Below are positions 46,520 through 58,812 of a stretch of DNA of 64,000 nucleotides, one piece after another. The DNA lies in NCBI GenBank assembly GCA_949130495.1, contig OX422210.1:638872585-638936584 (forward strand), in the 5' to 3' direction. Source of the stretch: Sambucus nigra. Lineage: Eukaryota; Streptophyta; Magnoliopsida; Dipsacales; Adoxaceae. The translations under genes were made by a program, and so were the position numbers. The first letter of the stretch is position 1, and each line of letters starts with the position of its first letter. The notes under the pieces are model-generated. The model did not search any database. It was not told the DNA's origin and saw only the letters and a program-made list of their open reading frames with translations.

Positions 46520-47513
46520 TGTTGGATAAATTCCAATATTTATTGATATTTTATTTTTTAGTTGTTAATATTTTATTATATTATTGGTGTTTTATTTTAA
46601 ACATAGTTTGGGTTTTAATTTAGAAGGTAGAAACATGAGCAAATGGGTGTGAAAGATATGGTAGTGCTCAAAATCCCATATTGTCCCACACTGGAAGAAT
46701 ACTACAAAAAGTAGTGGTATATCAACTAAAGGACAACTAAGATTCTTAGTTGACAAGTCAAATAAGAGGCTATGATCCTACGCATCGCGGTGGTGCTTAA
46801 GCACCACCAATCGCGACACGCGTAAGCACGAAACGCGGCGCGCGAAAGGGCGATTGGGCGACTTAGGGCGCATTGCGCGCTTTGACGCGCACTTGGCACT
46901 TGGCACGTGCGCATCGTCACTTGGAGCGTGGTAGCCTAAAGTTTTGACGAGGTAAAACAGATCAACGGTTGTGATTAAACGATCCGATCAAAGGGTTTAA
47001 AATTCGAAACGACTTGATCTAAACCGTTAGATGAACTCGTAGCATTTCGTGTAGGGGATGTCCATTCGCTTACGATGGGACGCCTAATCTGAACCGTTAG
47101 ATCCCAGCTGTTCCAAACAGGCACGATCCAACGGTTGCTGAGTCACTCCATGAAGAGTTGTGACTGTTGAAGAACAGTCATAGAAATGGCTATAAAAAGA
47201 GTTCCAGACCTCTGTTTTGGACTCCGAAAATTGCTAGTTTCTCCTCTCTCCGTCCTCTATACTTTGGCATTATCATGTTACAAATCCAGAGTGTTCTCGA
47301 TTTGATCAAACAGTACATAGTTTGAATCAAACAACTGTCCATACACTGCATTGTATCCTGAAGGCAGATTCTATAAAACCCATAGTGTACTCGCGGTTCT
47401 GGTTCTGTCTTAACCGAATTGGGAGAAATTTTTCCTAAAAGAAAGCGTTCCAAGAATGTGCCTTGCAGAAATTAAATAATATATTTCGTTCTTTCCATAA
47501 CAAAACTCCAACA
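46520..47513 (+). repeat. 3' LTR of the copia element
   Basis: 994 bp, near-identical to the 5' LTR. It repeats the GGTGGTGCTTAAGCACCACC palindrome at 46789-46808. The hairpin before the TATA box has two substitutions, both giving G-T pairs. Confidence 0.95.
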
Positions 47514-47515
47514 GA

Positions 47516-48490
47516 AATACCTCCATACATTTTGGTGTCAATTGGTTTACGCTCCTCTGACAGACGACCATGGGCAATACCTCCATACATTTTGGTGTCG
47601 ATTGGCTTTTGGATGTAGAATTTTGAATTGTTTTTACCTATTTTCCATGATTTTTATAAGTGAAGGTGAAAGGATAAACGTTCTTATTAGGACCACAAAA
47701 TTCTAAGGGAAATCACAAAATAGTGTGCTTCATATGAGACAAAAGTCAAATTGTTCCAATGGCACAATTGTAAATCAAAGTAGTAATAGGATGGGAAAAT
47801 CGAAGAACCCGTCCAATCGCTAAAGGTGGGCATGGAGTATTATTTTTAGCAGAATAACCCTTAGATTGAAAAAGACAAAAACTTATAAATACAAATAGAC
47901 TTTGGAGTTACCAAAAGCCATTTACAAATTCTAAATGGAGTTATTAAAGTTTACCTCGGTATCAGTTACTTGTCCACACATATTTGTAGTAGTTATAACT
48001 AACAAACATATTCCCACATATAATTTTCCTGAACTCACACACTCACAAACCCTCAAATACCCTTAACAATATGCCATCACATTCACTTCCCCATAATTCA
48101 TCTCACAAAACCCATTATTATTCACCACCCAACTCAAGAGTGCAAAAAAAAAAAAACAGCATCATCAGAATCATCAAGGAATGAAAATAACATATTCATA
48201 ATGTTGACACTAAAATGAAAATTAGTATTGAGCTTGAAGGATATCAAAAATCACTCCTAACGGTAGTTTATAACTCCATAAAACTCAAAAATAAAAATAC
48301 AAATCAGAGCACAGGGTTGAAACCTTGACAACAAAAATCCACACCTTGTAACACAATGAACTTCAAATACAACACGACAACAAAGTCCCGTAGCCTAGAG
48401 TAAACAATATTTTATAGGTCATTTGTCCAAAAGAAACATGCAAAGTCTTAAACATTGACATTGTCTCTCATAATAAAAATATCCCACCAA
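47516..48490. other. Non-coding stretch with a short direct repeat
   Basis: ACCTCCATACATTTTGGTGT recurs with a 60-bp offset (47516-47539 and 47576-47599). The rest is AT-rich with no gene that I can support. Confidence 0.5.
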
Positions 48491-48499
48491 TATAAATAA

Positions 48500-48749
48500 T
48501 AAACTATGCTTTTTAGGACTTAAAATAATTTTGGTTATGGATACTGGACAACAAACATTTTGTTTCCATTTTTAATCCCTATTTTCAAATTATTGGCTGA
48601 CATGTAATTTTGTGATTGGTTGGCGTTTTATGGATATGGGTCTGCGCCAACGATTTTATTCAAAAATAGGGACTAAATTTATAAATGAAATGTTTGTTGT
48701 CCTATTTTCAAAATACATATTACAATAGGTCCTAAATTTACAAAGCGTC
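48500..48749. mobile_element. Mutator-like MITE, copy 2 (250 bp)
   Basis: TSD TATAAATAA at 48491-48499 and 48750-48758. Same length and sequence family as 16860-17109, including GGACAACAAACATTT near both ends and GCGCCA in the middle. Confidence 0.88.
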
Positions 48750-48874
48750 TATAAATAAATGGTGCAAGTAAAACCAAATTGATATGAAGTTCCAAAAGAA
48801 AAGAGTCGAAAATAAAATAAACAAATTACATCTTGTACGAACATGGAAACTTGAAACCTCTATACTCTAGTATT

Positions 48875-49081
48875 TTTTGTTGGTTTATTCCCCCATTTTA
48901 GAGGTACCATGAGGTGTCCGGGCCAGCTTACGCGCACCTCGACTAATCCCCACTCGCGGATCAGTGGCCAGCCGCTGGCCCCCAGATTGTTTGCAGCTGC
49001 CGAGACTCGAACTGGGGAGCAAACCCAGTCGAGCCTGAAGCTTTAGTACTAGTGCGCTACCACTAGACCAAGTCTGAAGGT
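48875..49081 (-). mobile_element. tRNA-derived SINE, Au-like
   Basis: 207 bp with a perfect 16-bp TSD, TCTATACTCTAGTATT, at 48859-48874 and 49082-49097. On the minus strand, box A is TGGTCTAGTGG (49060-49070) and box B is GTTCGAGTC (49004-49012), the internal RNA polymerase III promoter. The 3' part reads GCGTAAGCTGGCCCGGACAC, resembling the conserved end of the Au SINE family of plants. The T-rich plus-strand left end is the tail. Confidence 0.92.
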
Positions 49082-49097
49082 TCTATACTCTAGTATT

Positions 49098-49875
49098 CAA
49101 TCTCATTCACAATCATACATATATACTATAAAAGTAATTAAAAAAACATGATTATGTGAAGTAAAAGATATTAACATAACTAAAATCTTCAAAGTACCTT
49201 GAGTTTGGGTTCTTTCTAAAAAGAACCATGTAGTACTTATAGGAATCATATGGTAGAAATCTTGGAAAAAATGGGTCACCAACAAAGTGGAACATTGAGT
49301 TAATCATTTTATTAAACACAAATCAACCAAGATAATTTAGGAATTAAATCAACACCAAGTGTCACAAAGAATAATCAAACAGGTGGTACCACCATGTATA
49401 TGTTTTCAATCGAAAATAGGTCAAAAAATAGATAAAAGGGAAAAAAGCGTTTTACGGATATAGTATATTCTTGATAACAAAATAGAGAGATAGAAAGGGG
49501 GTAAACTCACCGTGAAGATATGTATAAGGGTTAAATTCAACAGATAAACCTGAACTAAAACAAAACGATGGTGAAGAGAAATGTAAAGGGTGATGGGACG
49601 ATTGATTTTTTAAGAGGGAGATGGGGGAGATTCAAGAAACATTTGGTGAGAATAAAAAAAAAGGGAAATGGAGTATTTAAAGAGAAGGGTGAAAGTCTCT
49701 TCATCTCCTAAAATTAAAACAGTGGAAATGAAAGGATATACAGAGTAAATATAAAGAGGCACGTGAAGTACCCATTGGTCTTTCAAAATTTAATAACAAC
49801 TTCCATTTTACTCAAAGATGGAGCATTAAAGTCTCATTTAACCTCTAATACTATCGTATTAGAGGTGTAATATAA
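49098..49875. other. Non-coding, possibly promoter-like on the minus strand
   Basis: No ORF is recognised. On the minus strand there is a CTTTAAATACTCC box near 49678 followed by a CT-rich leader, which could be captured promoter DNA. A perfect 11-bp-stem hairpin (ACCTCTAATAC / GTATTAGAGGT, 49841-49866) abuts the LTR fragment. Confidence 0.4.
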
Positions 49876-50466
49876 ATATTTTACCAGTGGGCTCTGACCC
49901 ACTTTCTTGCATATTCTCGTCTCCCTTGTATCTTTTATATTAGGTGTCCAGTCATAAGAACGCCAGGCATAGAGGATTGGATACTTGGCATACTATGGAT
50001 GCTATGGAGTTGCAGACTTTGCTTAGACGCTTTCATTCTCTTGATTCATACATCCGTAGTAGTTAGTTCATGTAGGGCATGTCGCCCAAGGATTCTAGTA
50101 ATTTATATTCTATCTCAGACAGTGGTGTTACTTATGTCAGTTTTGATGCATTCAGTTTATTTGGATTGTTGCATTGAGATATTTAAACTAGGGAGTTTAT
50201 TCTAGTTACATTTAATTCAGTTGTGATGTTACTTATCTATTATACATTGTTGTGGAATGGATTACATGAAATTATTTGTAATGGTAAAATGAGATTGTAT
50301 TAAATTAAAATTTGAAAGTTTTTAACACCAACTTAATTGAGTAATAGGTGATTAACAAAAAGAAAAATGTTTTTCGACAATGATGTTAAGAATGAACCAA
50401 ATGTATACTCTGATTTAATTGGGTATAAGACGGATTACCCAGTATTTAATTGAGCGGGGTGTTAGA
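49876..50466 (+). repeat. 3' LTR fragment of the long-LTR element
   Basis: Matches 37040-37545 closely, then adds the LTR terminus (GCGGGGTGTTAGA) missing from the 5' copy. About the first 2.5 kb of this LTR is lost. Confidence 0.85.
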
Positions 50467-50471
50467 GGGAG

Positions 50472-51953
50472 ATGACCCCACAAATAGGCACATTCTTGTT
50501 TTTCTAGATATAGGCCTAAGGCTTTAATGTGATGACATCACCTAAAAGGTAAGACTAGTGAGTACACAATGTAAAAGGAAGAAAAATGTGGAAATTTCCA
50601 TTAATACTTTAAGTTGTTACAAGGAAATTGAGAAAGTAAACAATTTCTATAATGAAAAAAATAAATATGAATGGATTAGTTGTGTGACCGAAGTGATTTG
50701 TCGACTGAAGTCTCAACTCTGGTAGGCGAAATCTCCAAGGTAAAAGGCAACTGAATAACAAAAATATAGTAAAAGAGCGCTTCTCTTGGTGCTAGGGTGC
50801 TTAAATATAAACTGAGGAGTAACCTCTGGCAATGGCATAGTTGGACCAGATAGTGAAGAAATAAACTATGTTGGAAGGAATCAAACTCTTTAATGTGAAA
50901 CCACAAACTCTCATGTATAACTCGATAAACAAGCAATAAATACTATTTGTTTAGGGACATAAATTAAATCTTGAAACAACTAGTTAGAGAGAGAGAAGAC
51001 ACTCTAGATGCACCTTAGGTAGGCAGCTCAAATACCAAGGTACGAATGAATAAAAGGATAAGAGCTCAGTTAGAGAAAGGCATAAATGGTGAAAAATGAA
51101 ATCTCTGGTTCTTGCAATAACTCTATTAGAAATATCTATTTATTTTCTCTCATGTGATGCCCCACTCTCTCAAAGGATAAGTGGTGTTATATATAGTCTG
51201 TCCAATATACTCGAGTAGCCTCAGGGGTATTAAATGCTAAGTCAGCCCACTCTACATCCACGTCATTAGTATTAAATGCAAACTTACATCACTAGTATTA
51301 AATGTTGGGAAAAGACTTCAAGTCACTAGCTAGTTATGTCAGGCAGCTGCCGACCAAATCGTTTGACAACCCCTAAAACCTCTAACAACTTACTCAGGCT
51401 TGGATTGGACATGGGATAGGTCATGCATGATGTCTCTAAGATATTTGTTAGAAATATACACTTATTATTTTGGATAAAGACCACTTTTACTAGACCCCGT
51501 GGTCAAAGGAACTCATGGTTCCTTTTATAATGATCTCTCGGGTTATGCTCTCTCGGATGAGTTGATGATTTACCTGGTGTACCTAAAGAGGTTAAGCCAT
51601 GGCTTATTGTTGCCTTGATCCTCAATCCTCTAAACTATTTCCCTCAAAAGTTCTTTAAGTGAGGTTGTTCGATAGAGCATAAAAGCTTTCCTAAGTCCTT
51701 ACAGACCTGGTCCTTTGCAGATACCGAGTAAACTCACCAATTATTTCAATATGTCTCATAAGTACACACAATGTAAGTTTAAAACAAAATATAAAGATTT
51801 TTTGAATAGATCCTTCGAGAAGGCTTCCTTCATTCCTCCTTTCATCTCTTGGATTAGTTTACTTGCTTCTTTTAAGCTTACTCTAGATTCCTCTGTGATT
51901 GATCTATCTTCCCTGTAAGAGGGGTCAGAGGTTTAGCTTTAAGCCCCCCTACA
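50472..51953 (-). repeat. LTR of Tat-like element B
   Basis: On the minus strand it starts TGTAGGGGGGCTTAAAG at 51953, preceded by the purine tract ATTAAGGGGAAAA. It shares an ordered set of short blocks with LTR A. The right-hand (low-coordinate) end is uncertain; the segment from about 50472 to 50575 may instead be flank or the 3' part of element C. Confidence 0.65.
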
Positions 51954-51966
51954 TTTTCCCCTTAAT
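51954..51966 (-). other. Polypurine tract of element B
   Basis: ATTAAGGGGAAAA on the minus strand directly before TGTAGGGGGGC. It mirrors the PPT of element A. Confidence 0.7.
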
Positions 51967-53076
51967 AGAGAAATTTATTGTGTGAGCAAGAAATATCTGT
52001 ACAAAATATCTTGCTCCGACAAACCTCTCTTTGTGTGGCTGCGAACAGAATTTCTTCGTGGAAACTTACTGGTGGACACACTAGCTTCATGGGGACATGT
52101 AGGGAGGAAACTTAGTTGATTTTGAATTTAAATAACTAATCCTTTAAAAATATTTTGGAACCCTTTCTTATGAATAACTTGTCTCTTTTTTGGCGCGTGC
52201 CATCAATTAATGTTGAAGTCCAATCGTCTGACCCATCTGTCACTATAATGCCACGTGGTGAGCTGGAGTTATCTGTGCCAACTTCATTTTTCCCAAAGTA
52301 ATCATTGCTTTTAAAATACCCACACGTGGTAAAAACCAAACGTCAAGTTATTTCAAGCTACTATATCCCTTTGATTTAAAACCTATCACTTAACTAATTT
52401 TTTTCGCTCTTTCAACCATTTCTTCCATTATCGTTTAGAGCTCAAGTTTTGATTAGAGAGAGAAAGTGTTGTTTGCCCTCCAAAACCACAATAAACCTCT
52501 GCTAAAATCACCTCTCCACCACCCATTTCTTGTCGCCTTTCTATCTATACCACTTTCACGTCTCTTCCTCCACTGAAACCCTCTTCTAATCATCCATGTC
52601 CTATTTCAGTCATATCCAAAAGGCTTTTGGATAAGTTTCTAGCCAATCCATAGAGGCATAGATAGCGATGCATCAAATCCAATTGCAGATGTATCTTGAC
52701 TCTCCCTATTTTGGGAAGAACGACAACTTTATGGATGACTGCAAATCATTTTTCGATCAACTACAAGCTAAAGTTGATGCTCTAATGTTGGGGGATAAAC
52801 ACAAAGATAGATTAGCCCGAGGATACTTATACCCTTAAGAGACTCTTCACATTAGGTTAGACAGTGCAGACTTCCCCTATTTCCATATTGATTTTGAGGG
52901 ATCTAGAGGCTCCCAAGAGAGTTTTGTCACTTGGTCCAAGTACATTCACGAAACTTAACCTGTTGTCCTAAAAAAATTGGGTCTTCTTCATGACTTTTGG
53001 TTTGGAGAATTAACGTTGTCCTAACACAATGCCACCCTTCAATTGCTAGTCTCTCACTCGAACCTTGTGTCTTATA

Positions 53077-55721
53077 TGTAACACCCCGCTAAACTCTGGC
53101 ATCGACCGCCACCAAAATTAAGTCGGACGTTAGTAAATTAAATATCATCTTTAGCATGTGATAGATATGAGATATATAAAATTTTAATCCACAAGATAAA
53201 TGATTTAAATCAATCCCAAATATCAAGAAGCTCCAACTGATTTAACACCAAAGTGCGATATAAAGTTCGTCACATGACATCTCCAAATATCTCAATTATT
53301 ATAATAAATCAAATCCAACTGAAATCTTAAGACAACTTTGGAACCGAAAGGCCCAATAAAACCCAAATATAGTCTCATAATAAATACGACGGAATAGGAG
53401 AAGAATCAAACTACTAAAGCAATAAAATAGCTCCAGCTGCACTTTCGAAAGATCTCCAATAAATCCTATGCAGCTACTCCAAATAAATCCCTGAAAATAT
53501 TAGTCAACGCATGCGTCAGAACCGAAGCTCTGAGCATGAATATCGGCTACTCCTTTCAATTAAGGTCCTTGAACCCAGATAATAGTGTTATATATATCGA
53601 CCATAACAATAGAATCTTTTAATTAAAAAAACGCCTATAATCATCAACAGTAAATTTCAAAGCACCCGCAAGGTTTAAATGTGCCACACCAATATTATTT
53701 TAAATTAACCCAAGTCCCACGATGTTAATTTAATTAAGTTAACCCAAATTATCATTTATTATCATTTTATTATCAGGTATAGCGGTCCTCCCGCCTCGAG
53801 TGGTTCTCCCACAAAAATACATTATTATAGAGGTCCTCCCGCCACGGGTGATTTCTCCACAAAAATACACATTCCCTTGTCATAACCGCCGCCTGACCCG
53901 TTTTCACTGTCGGCCCTCGACATATGATAAGGTTCCACTCACACACACATCCCCTTGTCAAATTCGCCGTCTGATCCATTTTTATCCTGCGATCCTCACG
54001 ATATGAGAAGGTTCCACACAAGACATGACATAAATCGTCATCTGACCCGTTTAAACTGTCGGCTCCGACACATTATGTCGCCAATAAATTTTAATACCCA
54101 TTTTAGTCTTGCGGTATTAATTTCCAAAAAATTCTCATACTCATTATTCGAATAAATTTCCCCCACCCTTAAAAGCGATGTGAAAATCCTCAAAAATACC
54201 CCTTAGTCCTAAGTAAGGTTCTCAAAACATAATTTCGCCCTATCCTAAGTAAATGATGATTATAAAAATTTCACTCCACCATGATATCAATCCTAGGTTA
54301 TCGTAATAACGGTAAATATAGAGAATTAGTCCCCACCCCAATTTATATAACCCGCATAGACTCATACTAATTAGTCCCATACTTAATTAGCATAAATCGC
54401 AAGTAAGACCCACTTACTAGTCCCATACCTAACAAGTGTATTGTATCAAGGGGTGAAAACTAATTACCTACAATACCCAACATTCTCGAGATCTTCAAAA
54501 TTATAATACTTCATTATTGACACAATCAACAATTTATAATAATATTCATAACAACTCTAAATTCCCAATTAAACGATTTTAATCTAAATAGAGGAAAATC
54601 AAGAACACATAAATATTATGATTTTTCCGAATCATAATTACACGCAAGTTCCATCTTAGCTATTATTTTTCTAGCACAAGTAATTTAATTAATTTAGGAA
54701 TTTTTACATGTAATATCCAAATTAAATTTCTATGGGCTCCTCTATACACATATGCCCATAACATAACCGACTACCCAAATACAACCCGAAGAACAACACA
54801 GTTATAATTATTTGATAGCGTTAATAATTTATACAAAACAGTCCTGAAATTAGTTTCTTAAGAATATTATGTTCTTAATTTATTTTAGAATACGTGAGTT
54901 TAATGGAGGCTATAATTAAGACACATAACGCTAAAGGAAAAGAATAGGATAAACATGCATTTGATTAGATGTAGAAATTGACTAGAGATTTGAGTTCCCC
55001 TTGAAAAATTGATTAAAAACCCCTCTTCAACCAACTTGGAATATATATGTTTATGCCTTCAAAATAGAGCTTGAAAATTGATTTTAATAGAGGTTAGGGC
55101 TAAGTGTAAATAAATAGGAGAGAAACTAAAATATGTTTGCTGCCAAAACATGGTGTCGAAAGTTGCTTCAAAAATGGTCAAGAAGGGTTGCCCACCATCT
55201 CTTTAAATAAAGCAACAAAATGATTCAAGTTTAGAAAAAAAAAGTCTGGCCGAACCAAAAAAAGCATAAATTGGGTCTAATAATGTTTTTTGGAAATGTC
55301 GAAGAAGATAAATTTTCTCAAAATTAAATTTTGAGTCGGTATGATGATTTTCAGAATTTTTTGAGCACGTTTATTTTTTTGAATAAAATAATAATATTTT
55401 ATTTATTTATTCATTTTTTTGACTTTTGACCTCATGGAACTCTTAGGCCTATTTTAAGCATCCAATTATATGTTCAAATTACTTTTAATCCCAATAAAAC
55501 GTCCTACAAAAATCACGCAAGTTCGCGTCCTGCGCGACATATGCTGACAAAAGTCACGTCATAAGAACCATGATCGTGTCAAAATCATTCCTTAGAATTT
55601 TTGCATCAAACTTAACCAACATATTTATTTTTATCAAAATTATTAAATCCAAAATTTTTATTTTTCTCGAATATTCCAATTTTTTTTTTTAAATACCCAT
55701 TTAAAAATCCGGGTTGTTCCA
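53077..55721 (-). repeat. Solo LTR, long chromovirus-like, in the PMD pseudogene
   Basis: 2645 bp with TSD TTATA at 53072-53076 and 55722-55726. On the minus strand it starts TGGAACAACCCGGATTTTT and ends GCGGGGTGTTACA, like the LTRs at 28327 and 34572. No coding sequence. Removing it restores the PMD reading from SHSNLVSY to TFVIA. Confidence 0.9.
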
Positions 55722-58506
55722 TTATACCTTCGTTATAGCCTAGGGCTAATTCATAATCACCCTTGAAGATGTCTCTGAATTGATGGGGCTTAAGCCTCAT
55801 AATGATTATACATATACCAATGAAGCTCTTGATGCCGATGAAGTCATGACCCAAGCAAACTTAGACAAGATCTGTCGTGAATGCGTTGGGAATTCTAACA
55901 AGGCTACTTTCCCCCAACTTATCGAATATTACTACCAAGTTCCCCCAAAACTTACTAAGGCAGAGAAGGCCAAAGGTAACATCCCCGAGGTAACTTTTGT
56001 TGAAGTTAAAGGTTCTCCTCTAGAGTTAGATTCCTATATATTATGTGTGCTATCTCGTTTCTATCTCCTAGGCAAGCCCAATGACCAACCTCACTGAAAT
56101 TTGATAAACATAGTTGTCAGGTTATCTCGTGGGGTTATATCCCCTTTTTCGAGATCACACTTGGTTCCCTATACACTTGGATAGATGCGACTCATTTGGA
56201 CATGGAACTCTCTTTGGGGAGGTATGACGTTTCTAACTTTTCCAACACTATTCTCCAAACGGAATTCCTTTACTAAAGGTTCCCCGTTGTTGCTTCCTCG
56301 GAGGTCCCTATCGTTCCATCACCCACAAGGTGCCTAAGGCTACTCCATTGGAACAAGAAATAAAGAATGACCAGCCTAATTCCCTTTTTCTATAAGTATC
56401 CAACCTTCATTGTTAGGCCCCATGATAGGGAAACTCAGGCCCACACTTGGTCATTCTTTGTTGAGGTCAATCGTCCTGTTAAAATGGTGACAAAAGAAAT
56501 GGTCATCGAGAAACCTGCTTTGGTCGTTGTACTCATCCTACTCCCAGATATCTTCCCTCATTCATTGAGTGGAGTGTTACAACTGATACTTATAACTGTA
56601 ACTATTTTACCCACCAATTTAGGTATAACCAAGGTGTCCCTCCCAAAGCTTGCCGAAGAAGCAACACTGATGAGGCATTCTCCCAAGTTTCTAAGGACGT
56701 TACAACTGTTGTTGTTGTCATTATGCATAAGGAGTTGAGGGGCAAACTCACTATTCCCCACAGCCAAAGACAAGGTCATCTATCCTTCATCTGGTTCATG
56801 CACTTCTGGCTACAGTAACTCACTTAAATAAATGAGTGGCTTGAAACTCCTCTTTCTATATAGTGGTCAATTATTATCCCCTAATAATATTGGACTAAAA
56901 AAACTCAGTAATAGGAGTTAAACTTGAGTTAAGTACCATAAAGAAGAGTATTCTCCAGTTTTTACCTCCTCTGGTCCCTTTGAGCGATGTGCCTCAAAAA
57001 GGGAAGAAAAAAGTTGTTGACCCTGCCCCCTCTGTTGTCAAAGAACAACTTCCTCTACAGTTAGTTTATAAATGGGCGAAGCTTCCCTCCCATCTCCTAA
57101 GAAATACAAAAAATGAAAAGTACCAACAAACCAGATGTGACATCTCTCATCACCAAACGGCTACTAAATTTAAAATTGGTGGGAAAGGTGCATTTAATAG
57201 ATGGTGAGGTCCTTTGTAACTATAATACTTTTTCAGTTAGTCCCCCTTGGACATCCCATGTTCATCATACTAGTGCTTATTAGGTTCCACGCAAGTAAAG
57301 CTCCCATGTTGGTCAATCAAAAGAAGGACCTTACTCTAATGCCCCCAAGCGTAAAATATATTTGGACACCAAAACACTGAGGAAATGCGCGACTCAAGAG
57401 CGTGTTGTGATCCCTCCTAGTGTAAGTTCAACTTCATCGCCATTGGGTTCCTCTGAACCCATTATCTTGGACGATAGCCCTATGAATTAAGATGTTGTAA
57501 TTACTTCAAAGCTTACTGTCCTAACACTAAAGACTTCTCCTAGTTACCTTTACTAAGTTTGTACAAGTTTTTATGTGCGTCAATGTGCTTCCTCTGATAC
57601 TTTATGTGCTTTGCTCTTTTACTCTATAGGGGGGTTCATTTGCTAATTATACTTTAACATCCCCAAGGAACCCCCAAGCGCAAACATCGAGGAACATATC
57701 CCACAACCAACTTAAACTCATCGTTCATCGGTGGTTAGGCTTACGTACTTCAGGTTTGCTTCCTCCACTCGTGTGAGTGAGGCAGCACATATATTGTCTT
57801 TGGAAGAAGAAATAGTAAAACATTTAGGCAGTTATGATGAAGTTGCAGCAACATGTGAGATGCCTTCTTCTATAGCATCTGACTCACCATCCTCTAGTGT
57901 TTTACAACTGGCTATGATTACTCTAACCAACCTGCCAGAGGTAACTTGTTTTCTTTTTTTCCTTAAAAAATTTCAAAGTATGCCTCCTCAACTATTGTGT
58001 TGACGACATCTAAAAAGCTATGCCATTGCCTAGGTTGACGTTAGGCAGTGATCCAAGCGCTTTAAAAATCTCTTCCTCATTACCCTATTATGAGTCCAAT
58101 CATGAATTGGATTCCACGAAAGGCTTTTGAAAAGGTAAAGTTTTAACTTGTTATAACTATTTCCTAGCAATATCATATGCTCAGTCTTAGCAAATTTCTT
58201 ATTTCCTTTCTTTGTTGATACAGTTCTCCTGGGGTGAACCAACTTCTTCCTCCCCTAAGGTGCCTTTGCCTTTAGGGGAAGCTGCACCTTCCATCCTCAT
58301 GATTGGTTTTTCCCCGTCAAAGTTTACTTTCGACTTGGCTCTTGTGCCAATTAAATCTTGATCGTTTACACCAACTCAAGAGGAAGATCATTATGGTCAA
58401 AGCTCTACCAATGAATCTAGGGATGCAAAAATTACCTTAGCTTCAATTGTGGTTATTCAAGCTTCTAAGGTATATATTTCAAATTCCTTTACAATGTTTG
58501 AAAATA

Positions 58507-58812
58507 CACCTGCTTGGTGACTTAGCAAACTCTTTGCTAAGATTTTTTTATTTTAAATCTCACACCTACTTAGTGACTTAGCAAACTCTTTGCTAAGATT
58601 TTTTTCAAATATCACACCTTCTTAGTGACTTGGGAAACTCTTCCCTCATATATTTTTTTGAAATCTCATACTTGCTTGGTGACTTAGAAAATTCTTTGCT
58701 AAGATTTTTTCAAATCTCACATCTGCTTGGTGATAGCGCAAATTCTTTGCTAAGATTTTCAAATCTCACACTTGCTTGGTGACTTAGCAAATTCTTTACT
58801 AAGATTTGTTCC
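58507..58812 (+). repeat. Intronic tandem array of PMD copy B, about 5 units of 55-65 bp
   Basis: The unit is of the type TTGGTGACTTAGCAAACTCT followed by TTGCTAAGATTTTTT and a TCTCACACCTGC-like link. Stem-loops CTTAGCAAA / TTTGCTAAG recur, e.g. at 58522-58542 and 58577-58597. It lies between the exon ending near 58470 and the last exon, the same position as the array at 764-985. Confidence 0.88.

Larger units (their letters stand above)
40997..47513 (+). mobile_element. Ty1/copia retrotransposon, complete but inactivated
   Basis: Two LTRs of about 1.0 kb (40997-41997, 46520-47513) with TG...CA ends and TSD GAAAT at 40992-40996 and 47514-47518. A PPT-like GGTGGGGGAA precedes the 3' LTR. The order gag, protease, integrase, RT, RNase H is that of Ty1/copia. 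I did not recognise a standard PBS after the 5' LTR. The LTRs are very similar by eye, so insertion was fairly recent, yet coding is already broken several times. Confidence 0.97.
34572..50466 (+). mobile_element. Long-LTR element with internal coding region lost, filled with later insertions
   Basis: The ends are TGGAATACCCCGTATTTTTG and GGGGTGTTAGA (one base off the expected TTACA), flanked by the TSD GGGAG at 34567-34571 and 50467-50471. The 5' LTR piece (34572-37545) and 3' LTR piece (49876-50466) overlap in about 505 bp of near-identical sequence (37040-37545 against 49876-50380), so both LTRs are partly present. No gag-pol of the element remains between them. Confidence 0.78.

Noticed and set aside
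48960..49080. tRNA gene on the minus strand
   Set aside because: Box A and B are present, but the body does not fold as a tRNA and the 16-bp TSD and tail show a SINE.
53773..54155. Small ORFs on both strands within the solo LTR
   Set aside because: Short, overlapping and inside a non-coding LTR; they translate CCTCCCGCC/CATCTGACCCG-type repeats.
58507..58812. Tandem array considered as a CRISPR array or a satellite block
   Set aside because: Units abut each other, only about five copies, and the position matches the array in the other PMD gene.
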